A DNA stretch of 64,000 nucleotides from positions 1 through 64,000 of the forward strand of contig JAJPHO010000153.1 in assembly GCA_021325215.1 (NCBI GenBank), in the 5' to 3' direction. Positions 42,413-50,159 of the stretch are shown one piece after another (within the stretch, counting starts at the first letter, position 1; each line of letters starts with the position of its first letter). This stretch comes from Alphaproteobacteria bacterium. GTDB lineage: Bacteria > Pseudomonadota > Alphaproteobacteria > Rhodospirillales > Magnetospirillaceae. A program made the translations under genes and the position numbers. The notes below the pieces were generated by a model. The model worked only from the letters and a program-made list of their open reading frames with translations. It did no database searches and was not told the origin of the DNA.

Positions 42413-43126
42413 ATGCTGTCCTTCGCGAAGATCCGCGCCCGCGCCGCCAGCCGCAAAGGCGGCGAAGCCGCGCTGCAAAGCCTGCTGGCGCCGGTCCCCT
42501 CCCCCGACCGGCTGGCGGCGCTGAGCGACGACCGGGTGCTGGCCGAAATGGCCAGGCGGATTTTCTCATCCGGCTTCGCCTGGAGCGTGATCGAGAAGAA
42601 ATGGCCCGGCTTCGAAGAGGCTTTCCTCGGCTTCGATCCGGGCCAGCTGGTGTTCCAGCCCGACGATTTCTGGGATGCTCGCCTGTCGGACAAGCGCATC
42701 GTGCGCAACGGCCAGAAGATCATGGCGGTGCGCCGCAACGCCGACTTCATCGGCGAGATCGGCCACGAGCACGGCTCGTTCGGCAAATTCCTGGCGGCGT
42801 GGCCGACCACCGACCAGATCGGCCTGTGGGACCTGCTGGCCAAGCGCGGTTCGCGCCTGGGCGGCAATACCGGGCGCTATTTCCTGCGTTTCATCGGCTA
42901 TGACGGATTCATGCTGACCCGCGACATCTCGGCCTGCCTGCGCGATGCCGGCCTGGAGATCGCGGAAGTTCCCACCTCGAAGCGGGATCTGGCCAAGATC
43001 CAGGCGCAGTTCAACCAATGGACCGAGGAAACCGGCCTGCCCTATACGCACCTGTCGCGCATCTGCGCCATGTCGATCGGCGAGAATTATTCGGCGGAGA
43101 CGATAGCGGAGATGAGCGAGGAATAA
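42413..43126 (+). CDS. tag: DNA-3-methyladenine glycosylase I family protein
   Basis: 237 residues. It matches the Tag/adenine glycosylase family (HhH-GPD): IRARAASRKGGEAAL, FAWSVIEKKWPGFEEAFLGF (the usual AxxF.W..V..KR..F.. pattern) and a later SIGENYSAE. The zinc-snap cysteines and histidine of E. coli Tag are not all evident, so it may belong to the related branch found in alphaproteobacteria. It is expected to remove alkylated adenines in base excision repair. It is divergent from the AdiC-like gene (50 bases between starts) and ends three bases from the GNAT gene. Confidence 0.8.
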   Translation: MLSFAKIRARAASRKGGEAALQSLLAPVPSPDRLAALSDDRVLAEMARRIFSSGFAWSVIEKKWPGFEEAFLGFDPGQLVFQPDDFWDARLSDKRIVRNGQKIMAVRRNADFIGEIGHEHGSFGKFLAAWPTTDQIGLWDLLAKRGSRLGGNTGRYFLRFIGYDGFMLTRDISACLRDAGLEIAEVPTSKRDLAKIQAQFNQWTEETGLPYTHLSRICAMSIGENYSAETIAEMSEE

Positions 43127-43129
43127 GAT

Positions 43130-43690
43130 TCAGCCCGCCGACAGCGGTTTCGGCGGCTGTCCCGAATCCTCGACCAGCGAGCGCTGCACCAGCACCATGT
43201 CGGACCAATGGCCATATTTGAAGGCGACCGCCTGCAGCAGCCCGGCACGGCGAAAGCCGCAGGCCTCGTGCAGTTTCAGCGAGCCCTCATTGGCGGCGTC
43301 GACATAGCCGATCATCTGGCAATAGCCTTCCTTGGCGCAGGCCTCGATCAGGGCCGGCAGCAGGCGGCGGCCGATTCCCGCCCGCATATAGTCGGCGTGG
43401 ATGTAGATCGAATGCTTCACCGTGAACAGATAGGCCGGGCGCTTCCTGAACGGCACCGCATAGGCATAGCCCGCCACCTCGCCGCCGACATCGGCGACCA
43501 GGTGCGGCAGCTGCCTCTTCTTCATGTTCTTGCGGCGCGCCTTGAGGTCCTCCTCACGCAGCGGCTCGTCGGCGAAGGCGCCGAGTTCGCCGACGCCCTG
43601 CGAGATGTGATGGCGGTAGATCGCCAGCATCGCAGGGACGTCTTCGTCGGTGGAGGAACGGATGATTATCTCATGACGCGCTTCGGGCAT
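43130..43690 (-). CDS. GNAT N-acetyltransferase (phosphinothricin acetyltransferase-like)
   Basis: 186 residues from the ATG at 43690, in a TAATG overlap with the decarboxylase stop. The GNAT fold shows IIIRSSTDEDVPAMLAIYRH at the start, the pantothenate-binding loop VKHSIYIHADYMRAGIGRRL (with xAGIGRxL) and NEGSLKLHEACGFRRAGLL at the end, the pattern of PAT/MddA-type enzymes that acetylate phosphinothricin, methionine sulfoximine or similar amino compounds. Coupling to an arginine/lysine/ornithine decarboxylase suggests that it could acetylate the resulting amine, but that is only inference. Confidence 0.88.
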   Translation of the reverse strand: MPEARHEIIIRSSTDEDVPAMLAIYRHHISQGVGELGAFADEPLREEDLKARRKNMKKRQLPHLVADVGGEVAGYAYAVPFRKRPAYLFTVKHSIYIHADYMRAGIGRRLLPALIEACAKEGYCQMIGYVDAANEGSLKLHEACGFRRAGLLQAVAFKYGHWSDMVLVQRSLVEDSGQPPKPLSAG

Positions 43691-46035
43691 TACTCTCTGA
43701 CCACATAAGTATAGAAGCGGATCGAGCCGTCGGGCTCGGTCTCGCGGTACAATCCCTGGATCTCGGCCTCGAAGCCGGGAAACAGGTTGGCACTTTTCTC
43801 GAACATCTTCAGATAGTCCAGCATCGGTTTCGCCCGCTCGCCCAGGCGTTCGCCCGGAACGATGGCGGCGATGCCCGGCGGGTAGACCACCCACAAGGTC
43901 GTCGCGATGCGCCCCTCGATCTCGTGGATCGGCAGGTAATCGACCTGATTGCGGGTCAGCAGGTTGACCGCCTCGACCGGCCGCATGGCCATTTCCGGCA
44001 GATGGTCGGGCGAGAATTGCGCCTTCTGCAAAGCGCTGACATTGGCACCGCGGAAGAAGTCGTGCATCTCCTGGCACAGCTGACGCAGGCGCAGGCCCTT
44101 ATAGCGCTGGGGCCGGCGGGCGACGAATTCGGGAATGGCATGGTCGAGCAGCGCATTGTCGTCATGGCGCCGCTTGAAGGCCACCAAAGTGGACAGCAGC
44201 GTGCCGGCCTTGCTCGATTCGACGCCCGGCGTCAGCAGGAACAGCAGCGAATTGAGGTCGTTCTTTTCCGGCACCACGCGGTTCTCGCGCAGGAAGTTCG
44301 CCACCACCGGCGCCGGGATGCCGTAATCGAGATAGTCGCCGGTCACGCGGTCGAAACCGGGGGTGATCAGCGTCAGCTTGTTGGGATCGGTGATGGCATA
44401 GCCCGGCGTGCGCACCGTGCCGAAGCCATGCCAGCCGGCGCCCGGCGACAATTCCCAATAGCGCGCGTCCGAGGCCAACAGGTCGGTCGGCACCTCTTCC
44501 CACGCCACCGAGCGGCCGTCGGGCAAGGTCGTCCGGTCAGGCACGAAGGGCTCGAAGAACCAGTGGCGCGACGGGTCTTTTTCCTTCTCCTGGAACTCGC
44601 GGCGGATCGCCCGCACCTTCTTGCGCAGTTCCACGCCAAGACGGACCGTATCGTCCCACAACACTTCGCCCGAACGGCCGCGCATCATCTGGGCGCCGAC
44701 ATCCAGCGAGGCGAACAGCGGATAGAAGGGCGAGGTCGAGGCGTGCAGCATGAAGGTCTCGTTGAAGCGGCGATGCTCCAGCCGCCGGCGCTGGCCCTTC
44801 AGATGGCGGTCGCGCACATGGATCTGCGAGGCCTGGCTGAAGCCGGCCATCTGCTTGTGGGTCGATTGGGTGGTGATGATGCCCGGCGCGTCGGCGCCGA
44901 GATTCTCCAGCCCCATGCCGAAGCGTCCCTTGAACAGGGGATGGAACTTCAGGAAGCCGGCCCAGGCCTCGTCGAACAGGATGTAGTCGCACAGATGGCC
45001 GATCTTCGAGAGGATGAATTCGGCGTTATAGATCGTGCCGTCATAGGTGCATTGCTCGACCACCGCGACGCGGAACGGGCGCTCGCGCTTCCAGGCATCC
45101 GGGTCCTTGACGCGCGGATGGACGCGAATCTTTTCGCGGATCAGCGTCTCGTCCCAGGCATCCTCGTGAATCGGGCCGATCAGGCCGGGCGCGTTGCGGT
45201 CGGTTTCCAGATAGATCGGCACGCCGCCGCCCAGGAACAGCGCGCCGTGATGGGCGGCCTTGTGGTTGTTGCGGTCGAACAGCACCAGATCATCCTCGGC
45301 GATCAGCGAGGACAGCACGATCTTGTTCGAGGCCGAGGTGCCGTTCAGCACGAAATAGGTGCGCTCGGCGCCGAAGATCTCGGCCGCCTCTTTCTGGGCC
45401 TGCAAAGCCGGGCCTTCATGCGTCAGCAGGTCGCCCAGTTCCAGCACCGAATTGTCGAGATCGTCGCGGAATACCGCGTCGCCCAGATGCTCGACGAAGA
45501 TGCGTCCCAGCGGGGTGCGGTTATAGAAGATGCCGCCATTATGGCCCGGGCAGGTCCACAGCTGGTTGCCCTCTTCGGCGTAATCGACCAGGGCGCCGAA
45601 GAACGGGGTCTTCAGGGTTTCGCCGAATTGCTTGACGCGGCTGACCAGGTTCTTGGCGATGAATTCGGGGGTTTCCTCGGCCAGGAAGACATAGCCGTCG
45701 ATGTAATCCAGCACCTCGACCGGAATGTTCTCCAGCCGCTCGCCGCGCACCAGCACCACGATGGGCATTTCCAGGCCGCGGCGGCGCATCAAATCGACCA
45801 GGGCCGCCGCCTCGCGGCCGGACTCGGCGCCCTTGCCCCAATCGACCAGCACGCAGCCGATGGCCGCATCGGTCTGCACGGCGATCTCGGCATCCTCCAT
45901 GCGGCGGGCGCGGACGACTTCGAAGCCGAGCTTGCCGACTTCGGTGATGATCTGCTGGACGCGGATGCCTTCCAGATCGTCGGCATCGAAGGCGGGGGCA
46001 TAGACGAGAACGGTAAGACGCCGGGAAAAATCCAT
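43690..46035 (-). CDS. Arginine/lysine/ornithine decarboxylase (fold-type I, with wing domain)
   Basis: 781 residues from the ATG at 46035, where GGAGG sits at good spacing; a further 14 codons upstream are possible but unlikely. The N-terminal response-regulator-like wing domain (~1-130) is followed by the PLP-binding core: TYFVLNGTSASNKIV, VVEQCTYDGTIYN, DEAWAGFLKFHPLF, and STHKQMAGFSQASQ with the PLP-binding Lys. The C-terminus has the usual LTPGVESSKAGTLLS pattern. It makes agmatine, cadaverine or putrescine with release of CO2. Arginine is favoured by the nearby AdiC-like antiporter. It is followed by GNAT in one operon and preceded by a leader hairpin. Confidence 0.92.
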   Translation of the reverse strand: MDFSRRLTVLVYAPAFDADDLEGIRVQQIITEVGKLGFEVVRARRMEDAEIAVQTDAAIGCVLVDWGKGAESGREAAALVDLMRRRGLEMPIVVLVRGERLENIPVEVLDYIDGYVFLAEETPEFIAKNLVSRVKQFGETLKTPFFGALVDYAEEGNQLWTCPGHNGGIFYNRTPLGRIFVEHLGDAVFRDDLDNSVLELGDLLTHEGPALQAQKEAAEIFGAERTYFVLNGTSASNKIVLSSLIAEDDLVLFDRNNHKAAHHGALFLGGGVPIYLETDRNAPGLIGPIHEDAWDETLIREKIRVHPRVKDPDAWKRERPFRVAVVEQCTYDGTIYNAEFILSKIGHLCDYILFDEAWAGFLKFHPLFKGRFGMGLENLGADAPGIITTQSTHKQMAGFSQASQIHVRDRHLKGQRRRLEHRRFNETFMLHASTSPFYPLFASLDVGAQMMRGRSGEVLWDDTVRLGVELRKKVRAIRREFQEKEKDPSRHWFFEPFVPDRTTLPDGRSVAWEEVPTDLLASDARYWELSPGAGWHGFGTVRTPGYAITDPNKLTLITPGFDRVTGDYLDYGIPAPVVANFLRENRVVPEKNDLNSLLFLLTPGVESSKAGTLLSTLVAFKRRHDDNALLDHAIPEFVARRPQRYKGLRLRQLCQEMHDFFRGANVSALQKAQFSPDHLPEMAMRPVEAVNLLTRNQVDYLPIHEIEGRIATTLWVVYPPGIAAIVPGERLGERAKPMLDYLKMFEKSANLFPGFEAEIQGLYRETEPDGSIRFYTYVVRE

Positions 46036-46046
46036 CAAATCCTCCA

Positions 46047-46078
46047 CTTGCACACCAGTGTCGTACTGGTGGTGCAAG
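46047..46078 (-). promoter_or_regulatory. Palindrome in the decarboxylase leader
   Basis: CTTGCACACCAGT (46047-46059) pairs with ACTGGTGGTGCAAG (46065-46078) apart from one bulged base. The hairpin ends two bases before the Shine-Dalgarno (46041-46045) of the decarboxylase, so it could serve as an operator or a translation-control element. Confidence 0.45.
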
Positions 46079-46137
46079 CGAAGACTAAGACGATTCCCCC
46101 GCCTTGGCCACGCGCAGGCTGGGCTGCAACAGAATGT

Positions 46138-46656
46138 TCACAGCGCCGGAAGCGCGCGTTTCCCGGTGCCGCCGCGGTCGAGCAGATGCGTCAGATGCAG
46201 GCGCGCGCGTGAGACCCGGCTTTTCATGGTTCCCACCATGCAGCCGGTCGCCTGGGCCGCCTCCTCATAGGACAGGCCATCGGCGCCGATCAGCGCCAGG
46301 GCGGTGCGCTGGGCAGCCGGCAAGGTATCGAAGGCGCGCTGGAAGTCGCGAAATTCGAGAGTCTCCTCCTGACCGCCGCTGGCACCGCCTCCGGCAAGCT
46401 CGACATCCATTTGTATTTCGGCGCGGAACCCGCGCCGCCGCCGCAGGTTGAAATAACGGTTGCGGAGAATGATGGTAAGCCAACCCCGCAGATTGGTTCC
46501 CGGCTTAAACTGCGACCGGGCGGACAAGGCTCTGACAAGCGTGTCCTGCACCACGTCCTCGGCAAGGAAATGGTCCTTCACCAGAAGATGAGCGAAGGCG
46601 CGCAGATAGGGAATGTTGGCGACGAGATCTTCCGAGAATTGATCTGTATTGCTCAT
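46138..46656 (-). CDS. EcfG-like ECF sigma factor
   Basis: 172 residues from the ATG at 46656, with GAGGAGG upstream. Sigma-2 (YLRAFAHLLVKDHFLAEDVV, QDTLVRALSARSQF, NLRGWLTIILRNRYFNLRRR) and sigma-4 (ALALIGADGLSYEEAAQATG, CMVGTMKSRVSRARLHL) are complete. The ALxLIGAxGLSYEEAA pattern is typical of EcfG, the general-stress sigma of alphaproteobacteria. The usual partners NepR and PhyR are absent from this window, so it may be an additional EcfG paralogue. It lies next to a candidate EcfG promoter serving the DJ-1 operon. Confidence 0.9.
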   Translation of the reverse strand: MSNTDQFSEDLVANIPYLRAFAHLLVKDHFLAEDVVQDTLVRALSARSQFKPGTNLRGWLTIILRNRYFNLRRRRGFRAEIQMDVELAGGGASGGQEETLEFRDFQRAFDTLPAAQRTALALIGADGLSYEEAAQATGCMVGTMKSRVSRARLHLTHLLDRGGTGKRALPAL

Positions 46657-46779
46657 ATTGGTTCCTCCTCGGGCCGATTCAGCTAAGAACAAATGGCGCC
46701 AGGAGGGCAGACTCGGAAACTACTCACCTTGCGGAGCAGTAGTCTTCGTCAGTTTAGCTGCGGTTAACCGACTTTCCAC

Positions 46780-46805
46780 GGAACCTCAGGCCGCATAGGG
46801 GAGTT
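46780..46805 (+). promoter_or_regulatory. Candidate EcfG-type promoter
   Basis: GGAAC (46780-46784), 18 bases, GTT (46803-46805) fits the general-stress consensus GGAAC-N16/17-CGTT (with A for C in the -10). It is oriented toward the DJ-1/CBS operon, whose ATG is 46 bases further on, and lies beside the EcfG-like gene. Confidence 0.55.
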
Positions 46806-46850
46806 ACGAACTCATGAGCTATTGACGGAAGGACAGGCAGGAGGCGGAAA

Positions 46851-47621
46851 ATGCACGCAAAACTCGCCGGCAAACGGGTGGCTATTCTTGCCACCGACGG
46901 CTTCGAGCAGTCCGAATTGCTCGAACCGCTGCAGGCCCTGCGCGAAGCGGGCGCCGAAGCCCTGGTGGTCAGCCTCGAGCCGGGACAAATTCAGGGCATG
47001 AGACATGCCGAGAAGGGCGCCAGGGTCGATGTCGACCTGACGATCGGCGAAGCGCGCGAGACCGATTTCTCCGGCCTCGTGCTGCCGGGCGGCGTCGCCA
47101 ACCCCGACCGGCTGCGCACCAATGCCAAGGCCGTGACATTCATCGCCGACTTCTTCCGCACCGGCAAGCCGGTCGGCGCCATCTGCCATGGCCCTTGGAG
47201 CCTGATCGAAGCCGACGTCGTGCGCGGGCGCAAGATGACCTCGTGGCCGTCGCTCAAGACCGACCTGAAAAATGCCGGCGCCATCTGGGTCGACCAGGAG
47301 GCGGTCATCGACGGCGAACTGGTAACCAGCCGCAATCCCGACGATCTGCCCGCTTTCTGCGGCCGCCTGATCGAGCTGCTGGCCGCCCATGACCCGACCG
47401 GCAAGGCGCAGCGGCCGGGGCGGCTCGAAAAGATGCTGGCGCGCAAGGACCTCAGTACCGAGGAAAAGCGCAAGATCCTGCATGAATGGGAACGTGACGC
47501 CCAGGCCCTGGCCCGCGCCGAGGGCGAAGGCATGGTCGGCGGCACCGAAAGCCGCCTGGACGAAATTCAGCACGCCAAGCGCACTCTGGACCGGTCGCGG
47601 GACCAGTCGAAACCCCATTGA
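46851..47621 (+). CDS. DJ-1/PfpI-family protein with C-terminal extension
   Basis: 256 residues. Residues 1-~185 are the DJ-1/PfpI fold: RVAILATDGFEQSELLEPLQ at the start and PVGAICHGPWSLIEADVVRG, where the C of ICHGP is the reactive cysteine (with the upstream Glu of the FEQSE block). The last ~70 residues are helical and charged (LSTEEKRKILHEWERDAQAL) and are not part of the usual fold. Members are proposed deglycases, proteases or chaperones in carbonyl and oxidative stress. It is under a candidate EcfG promoter and followed by a CBS protein. Confidence 0.9.
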   Translation: MHAKLAGKRVAILATDGFEQSELLEPLQALREAGAEALVVSLEPGQIQGMRHAEKGARVDVDLTIGEARETDFSGLVLPGGVANPDRLRTNAKAVTFIADFFRTGKPVGAICHGPWSLIEADVVRGRKMTSWPSLKTDLKNAGAIWVDQEAVIDGELVTSRNPDDLPAFCGRLIELLAAHDPTGKAQRPGRLEKMLARKDLSTEEKRKILHEWERDAQALARAEGEGMVGGTESRLDEIQHAKRTLDRSRDQSKPH

Positions 47622-47634
47622 ACGGGAGGCCCGA

Positions 47635-48075
47635 ATGAAGATCTCCGACTGCATGACCCCCCATGTGCGCTTGTGCGCACCGAACGACACCATCCAGGAC
47701 GCCGCCCGCACGATGAAGGAAATGGATGTCGGGCTGCTGCCGGTGGGAGAGAACGACCGGCTGGTCGGCACCATCACCGAACGCGACATCGTCATCCGCG
47801 CGCTGGCGGCCGGCAAAGGCCTGGACTGCCAGGTGAAGGAAGCGATGAGCACCGGCATCCATTATTGTTTCGACAGCGACACGATCGAGGCGGTCGCCGA
47901 AAAGATGGCCGAGCAGCAGATCCGGCGCCTGCCGGTGCTGAACAAGCAGAAACGCATGGTCGGTATCGTCTCGCTGGGCGATCTGGCCAAGGCCTCCGAA
48001 AAAGTGGTCGGCAAGACCCTGAAAGGAATCAGCAAGAGCGCCGCCGCCGGGGCGCATCACCACGCGTCGCACTAA
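47635..48075 (+). CDS. Tandem CBS-domain protein
   Basis: 146 residues from the ATG at 47635 (SD GGGAGG). Two CBS motifs (SDCMTPHVRLCAPNDTIQDA, then GTITERDIVIR; KEAMSTGIHYCFDSDTIEAV, then RRLPVLNKQKRMVGIVSLGD) make a stand-alone Bateman module that probably binds an adenine nucleotide. A His-rich end (GAHHHASH) could bind metal. It lies 13 bases after the DJ-1 gene in the same operon. Such proteins are frequent members of general stress regulons. Confidence 0.9.
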   Translation: MKISDCMTPHVRLCAPNDTIQDAARTMKEMDVGLLPVGENDRLVGTITERDIVIRALAAGKGLDCQVKEAMSTGIHYCFDSDTIEAVAEKMAEQQIRRLPVLNKQKRMVGIVSLGDLAKASEKVVGKTLKGISKSAAAGAHHHASH

Positions 48076-48923
48076 CCCCCTGCCCGGCACGCGGCCACCC
48101 GATCGCGATCGGACGGCGGCAGCCGCAGGAGGGCTTTCATCGCCGCCTCGAGAGCGGCCGGCGGCAGGATGGCGTGGCCGATCCACGGCGCGGTCTGGGC
48201 CTCGTGCGCGAACTGGCAATTCTCGTCGAGCGATCGCATGGTGTCGGCGTCGAGCCTATGGTTGAGCGTGTCGTTCTCGCCGGTGACGAAGACCAGCCGG
48301 CTCTCTTCCTGAAAGCGTTTCAGCAGATCGTCGGGCGGCAGCGGCAGATCCCCCTCGCCCACCCGGTCGCTGCCGGCATCGAGCAGCGCGCCGCGGAACA
48401 GGTCGGGATAGCCCACCGCCAGCCGTTCCGCCACGCGTGAACCGCCCGAGAAACCGCCGATGAACACCTTGGCCGGATCAACGCGGTATTTCGCCATGAC
48501 GTTGGCGGCGGCGATCAGGGCCAACGGTTCGCGCCGCGCCTGGGTGATCTCCTCATTTCCCGATCTGGCGGCGCTGACATAGATGATCCCCAGCCTGTCC
48601 AGCACCGCATCCCAACCCGGCGGCACCTTGGCCTGCTGCCAGGGCGGCACGAAGACCAGCAGCGCATAGCCGCCTTCCGGTTCGGCGGGCGGTACATACA
48701 GCGCGAACCGTTCCCTGGCGGGATCGACCGGCTGGTCGGCCAGGCGCTGCCCGCGCTGGGCCAAGCCCTCCGCGAGGGCGGCCGCTTCCGCGCGGGGCAG
48801 CAGCCGGCGCATCAGCTCCTCATTGCGCGAATAAGGCGACACCTCGGTGAAAATCACCTCCTCCGCCCGCACGGCGGCGGACAGGCTCAGCAGGAGGACA
48901 GCGAGGAGAACGGCTCTGCTCAT
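48072..48923 (-). CDS. Secreted alpha/beta-hydrolase-like protein
   Basis: 283 residues from the ATG at 48923. A signal peptide (AVLLAVLLLSLSAAVRA) is followed by an esterase/PHB-depolymerase-like fold. FIGGFSGGSRVAERLAVGYP holds the nucleophile elbow GxSGG, preceded by LLVFVPPWQQAKVPPGWDAV. A late SRLVFVTGENDTLN (acid) and GHAILPPAAL (His) complete the triad. The substrate is not known. It follows the zinc-peptidase gene by 23 bases and overlaps the CBS gene by four bases at its 3' end. Confidence 0.8.
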   Translation of the reverse strand: MSRAVLLAVLLLSLSAAVRAEEVIFTEVSPYSRNEELMRRLLPRAEAAALAEGLAQRGQRLADQPVDPARERFALYVPPAEPEGGYALLVFVPPWQQAKVPPGWDAVLDRLGIIYVSAARSGNEEITQARREPLALIAAANVMAKYRVDPAKVFIGGFSGGSRVAERLAVGYPDLFRGALLDAGSDRVGEGDLPLPPDDLLKRFQEESRLVFVTGENDTLNHRLDADTMRSLDENCQFAHEAQTAPWIGHAILPPAALEAAMKALLRLPPSDRDRVAACRAGG

Positions 48924-48946
48924 CAATAGAACGATAGCCGGCGCGG

Positions 48947-50017
48947 TCACCGATGAACAGGATCGAAGCCGTGAATGAGGTCGTGGACATAGCCGAGCTT
49001 CTCGATCGCGCGGGGCGCCAGCACGAACGGATACAGGTCGGGCTGGCCCATCGAACGGTTGAGGCTGTTGACCGCATAGGACAGCGGCAGCCAGGCCTCG
49101 ATCAGGGTGGAAAGCTGCCGGACGCGATGCGGATCGAAATCGATCTCGGCCTCCAGCTCGGGATCGTCGGCCACATCGGGTTTGACCTTGATGCCGAAGG
49201 CCGCCGCCGTTTCCAGGGTGTCGACGATATGCAGGTAATGCGCCCAGGTCTCGGCCCAATCCTCCCAGGGATGCGAGGTGGCGTAGGAACTGACGAAGCC
49301 CTGCTGCCAGACGCCGTCATCCGGCGCTTTGGCATAGTACCGTTCCAGGGCCTTCTGATAATCCTCGCGCTCATCGCCGAACAAAGTGCGGAAGCTGTCC
49401 AGCATTCCGCCGTCGCGAACCAGCTTGTCCCAGTAATAATGGCCGATCTCATGGCGGAAATGCCCAAGCAGCGTGCGGTAGCGCTCGCCCATAGCGGCCC
49501 GTGTCCGCTCGCGCACGGCGTCGTCGGCCTCGGCCAGCGAGATGGTGATCACGCCATTATCGTGACCGGTCATCACCGGATCATCGGTCTCGGCCAGGAA
49601 CAGGAAGGCGAGCGGCTCGGAATCGCCGCTCGCCTCGGTCGGCATCGGCAGGCGCAGCTTGATCAGCGAATAGAACAGGCGCCGCTTCGCCAATTCCAGC
49701 TTCTGCCAAAGGCGGTGCTTTTCCGGCTCCGAAATGTCCGGGATCTGGCGGTTATGCTGGCAGGCCATGCAGTAAGGCTGGTTTACGGTCTCGCTTGGGG
49801 CCGGCACCATCCAGTTGCAGGCGTGAACCTCCCAGTTAGCGCAAAAGCGATACCGCAAATCGGGGTTGGCTGCCGCAATCCAGGAGGGACCGTCTTCAAT
49901 TACAAAACTTAACAATCCGATATCCGGTAAATATCCGAGGCGGTGACCACAGCTTTCACACCAGCCATTCTCGAAATAAAGCATCTGACCACAGCTTTGA
50001 CACTTGAAAAGCTTCAT
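48947..50017 (-). CDS. Putative zinc-dependent peptidase with zinc-ribbon (PF10005-like)
   Basis: 356 residues. The N-terminus carries two CxxC pairs of a zinc ribbon (FKCQSCGQMLYFENGWCESC), then a third pair in YCMACQHN. The catalytic-type HEIGHYYW motif near residue 190, with a distal Asp/Glu, points to a gluzincin-like fold; WEDWAETWAHYLHIVDTLET is typical of the family. No signal peptide is present, so it is cytoplasmic. The biological role is unknown. It is co-transcribed with the hydrolase. Confidence 0.86.
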   Translation of the reverse strand: MKLFKCQSCGQMLYFENGWCESCGHRLGYLPDIGLLSFVIEDGPSWIAAANPDLRYRFCANWEVHACNWMVPAPSETVNQPYCMACQHNRQIPDISEPEKHRLWQKLELAKRRLFYSLIKLRLPMPTEASGDSEPLAFLFLAETDDPVMTGHDNGVITISLAEADDAVRERTRAAMGERYRTLLGHFRHEIGHYYWDKLVRDGGMLDSFRTLFGDEREDYQKALERYYAKAPDDGVWQQGFVSSYATSHPWEDWAETWAHYLHIVDTLETAAAFGIKVKPDVADDPELEAEIDFDPHRVRQLSTLIEAWLPLSYAVNSLNRSMGQPDLYPFVLAPRAIEKLGYVHDLIHGFDPVHR

Positions 50018-50159
50018 GAAATTCCTCGGATTAGAAAAACTTGATACAATTATAGGTAAATTCGATCACTCAAATCTATTTCAGCGATTTACCAGATCAT
50101 AACTTTAATAGCCGATTTTCCTCCCCGGGGCAGAACAGCGAGTTTTCGGGGATAGAACC

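Noticed and set aside
43924-46212. 762-codon plus-strand ORF
   Set aside because: Antisense to the decarboxylase, which has full family motifs; this frame shows no family motif.
50016-50102. 28-codon ORF at the start of the AT-rich gap before the glycosidase gene
   Set aside because: Overlaps the start of the zinc-peptidase gene on the opposite strand and has no Shine-Dalgarno.
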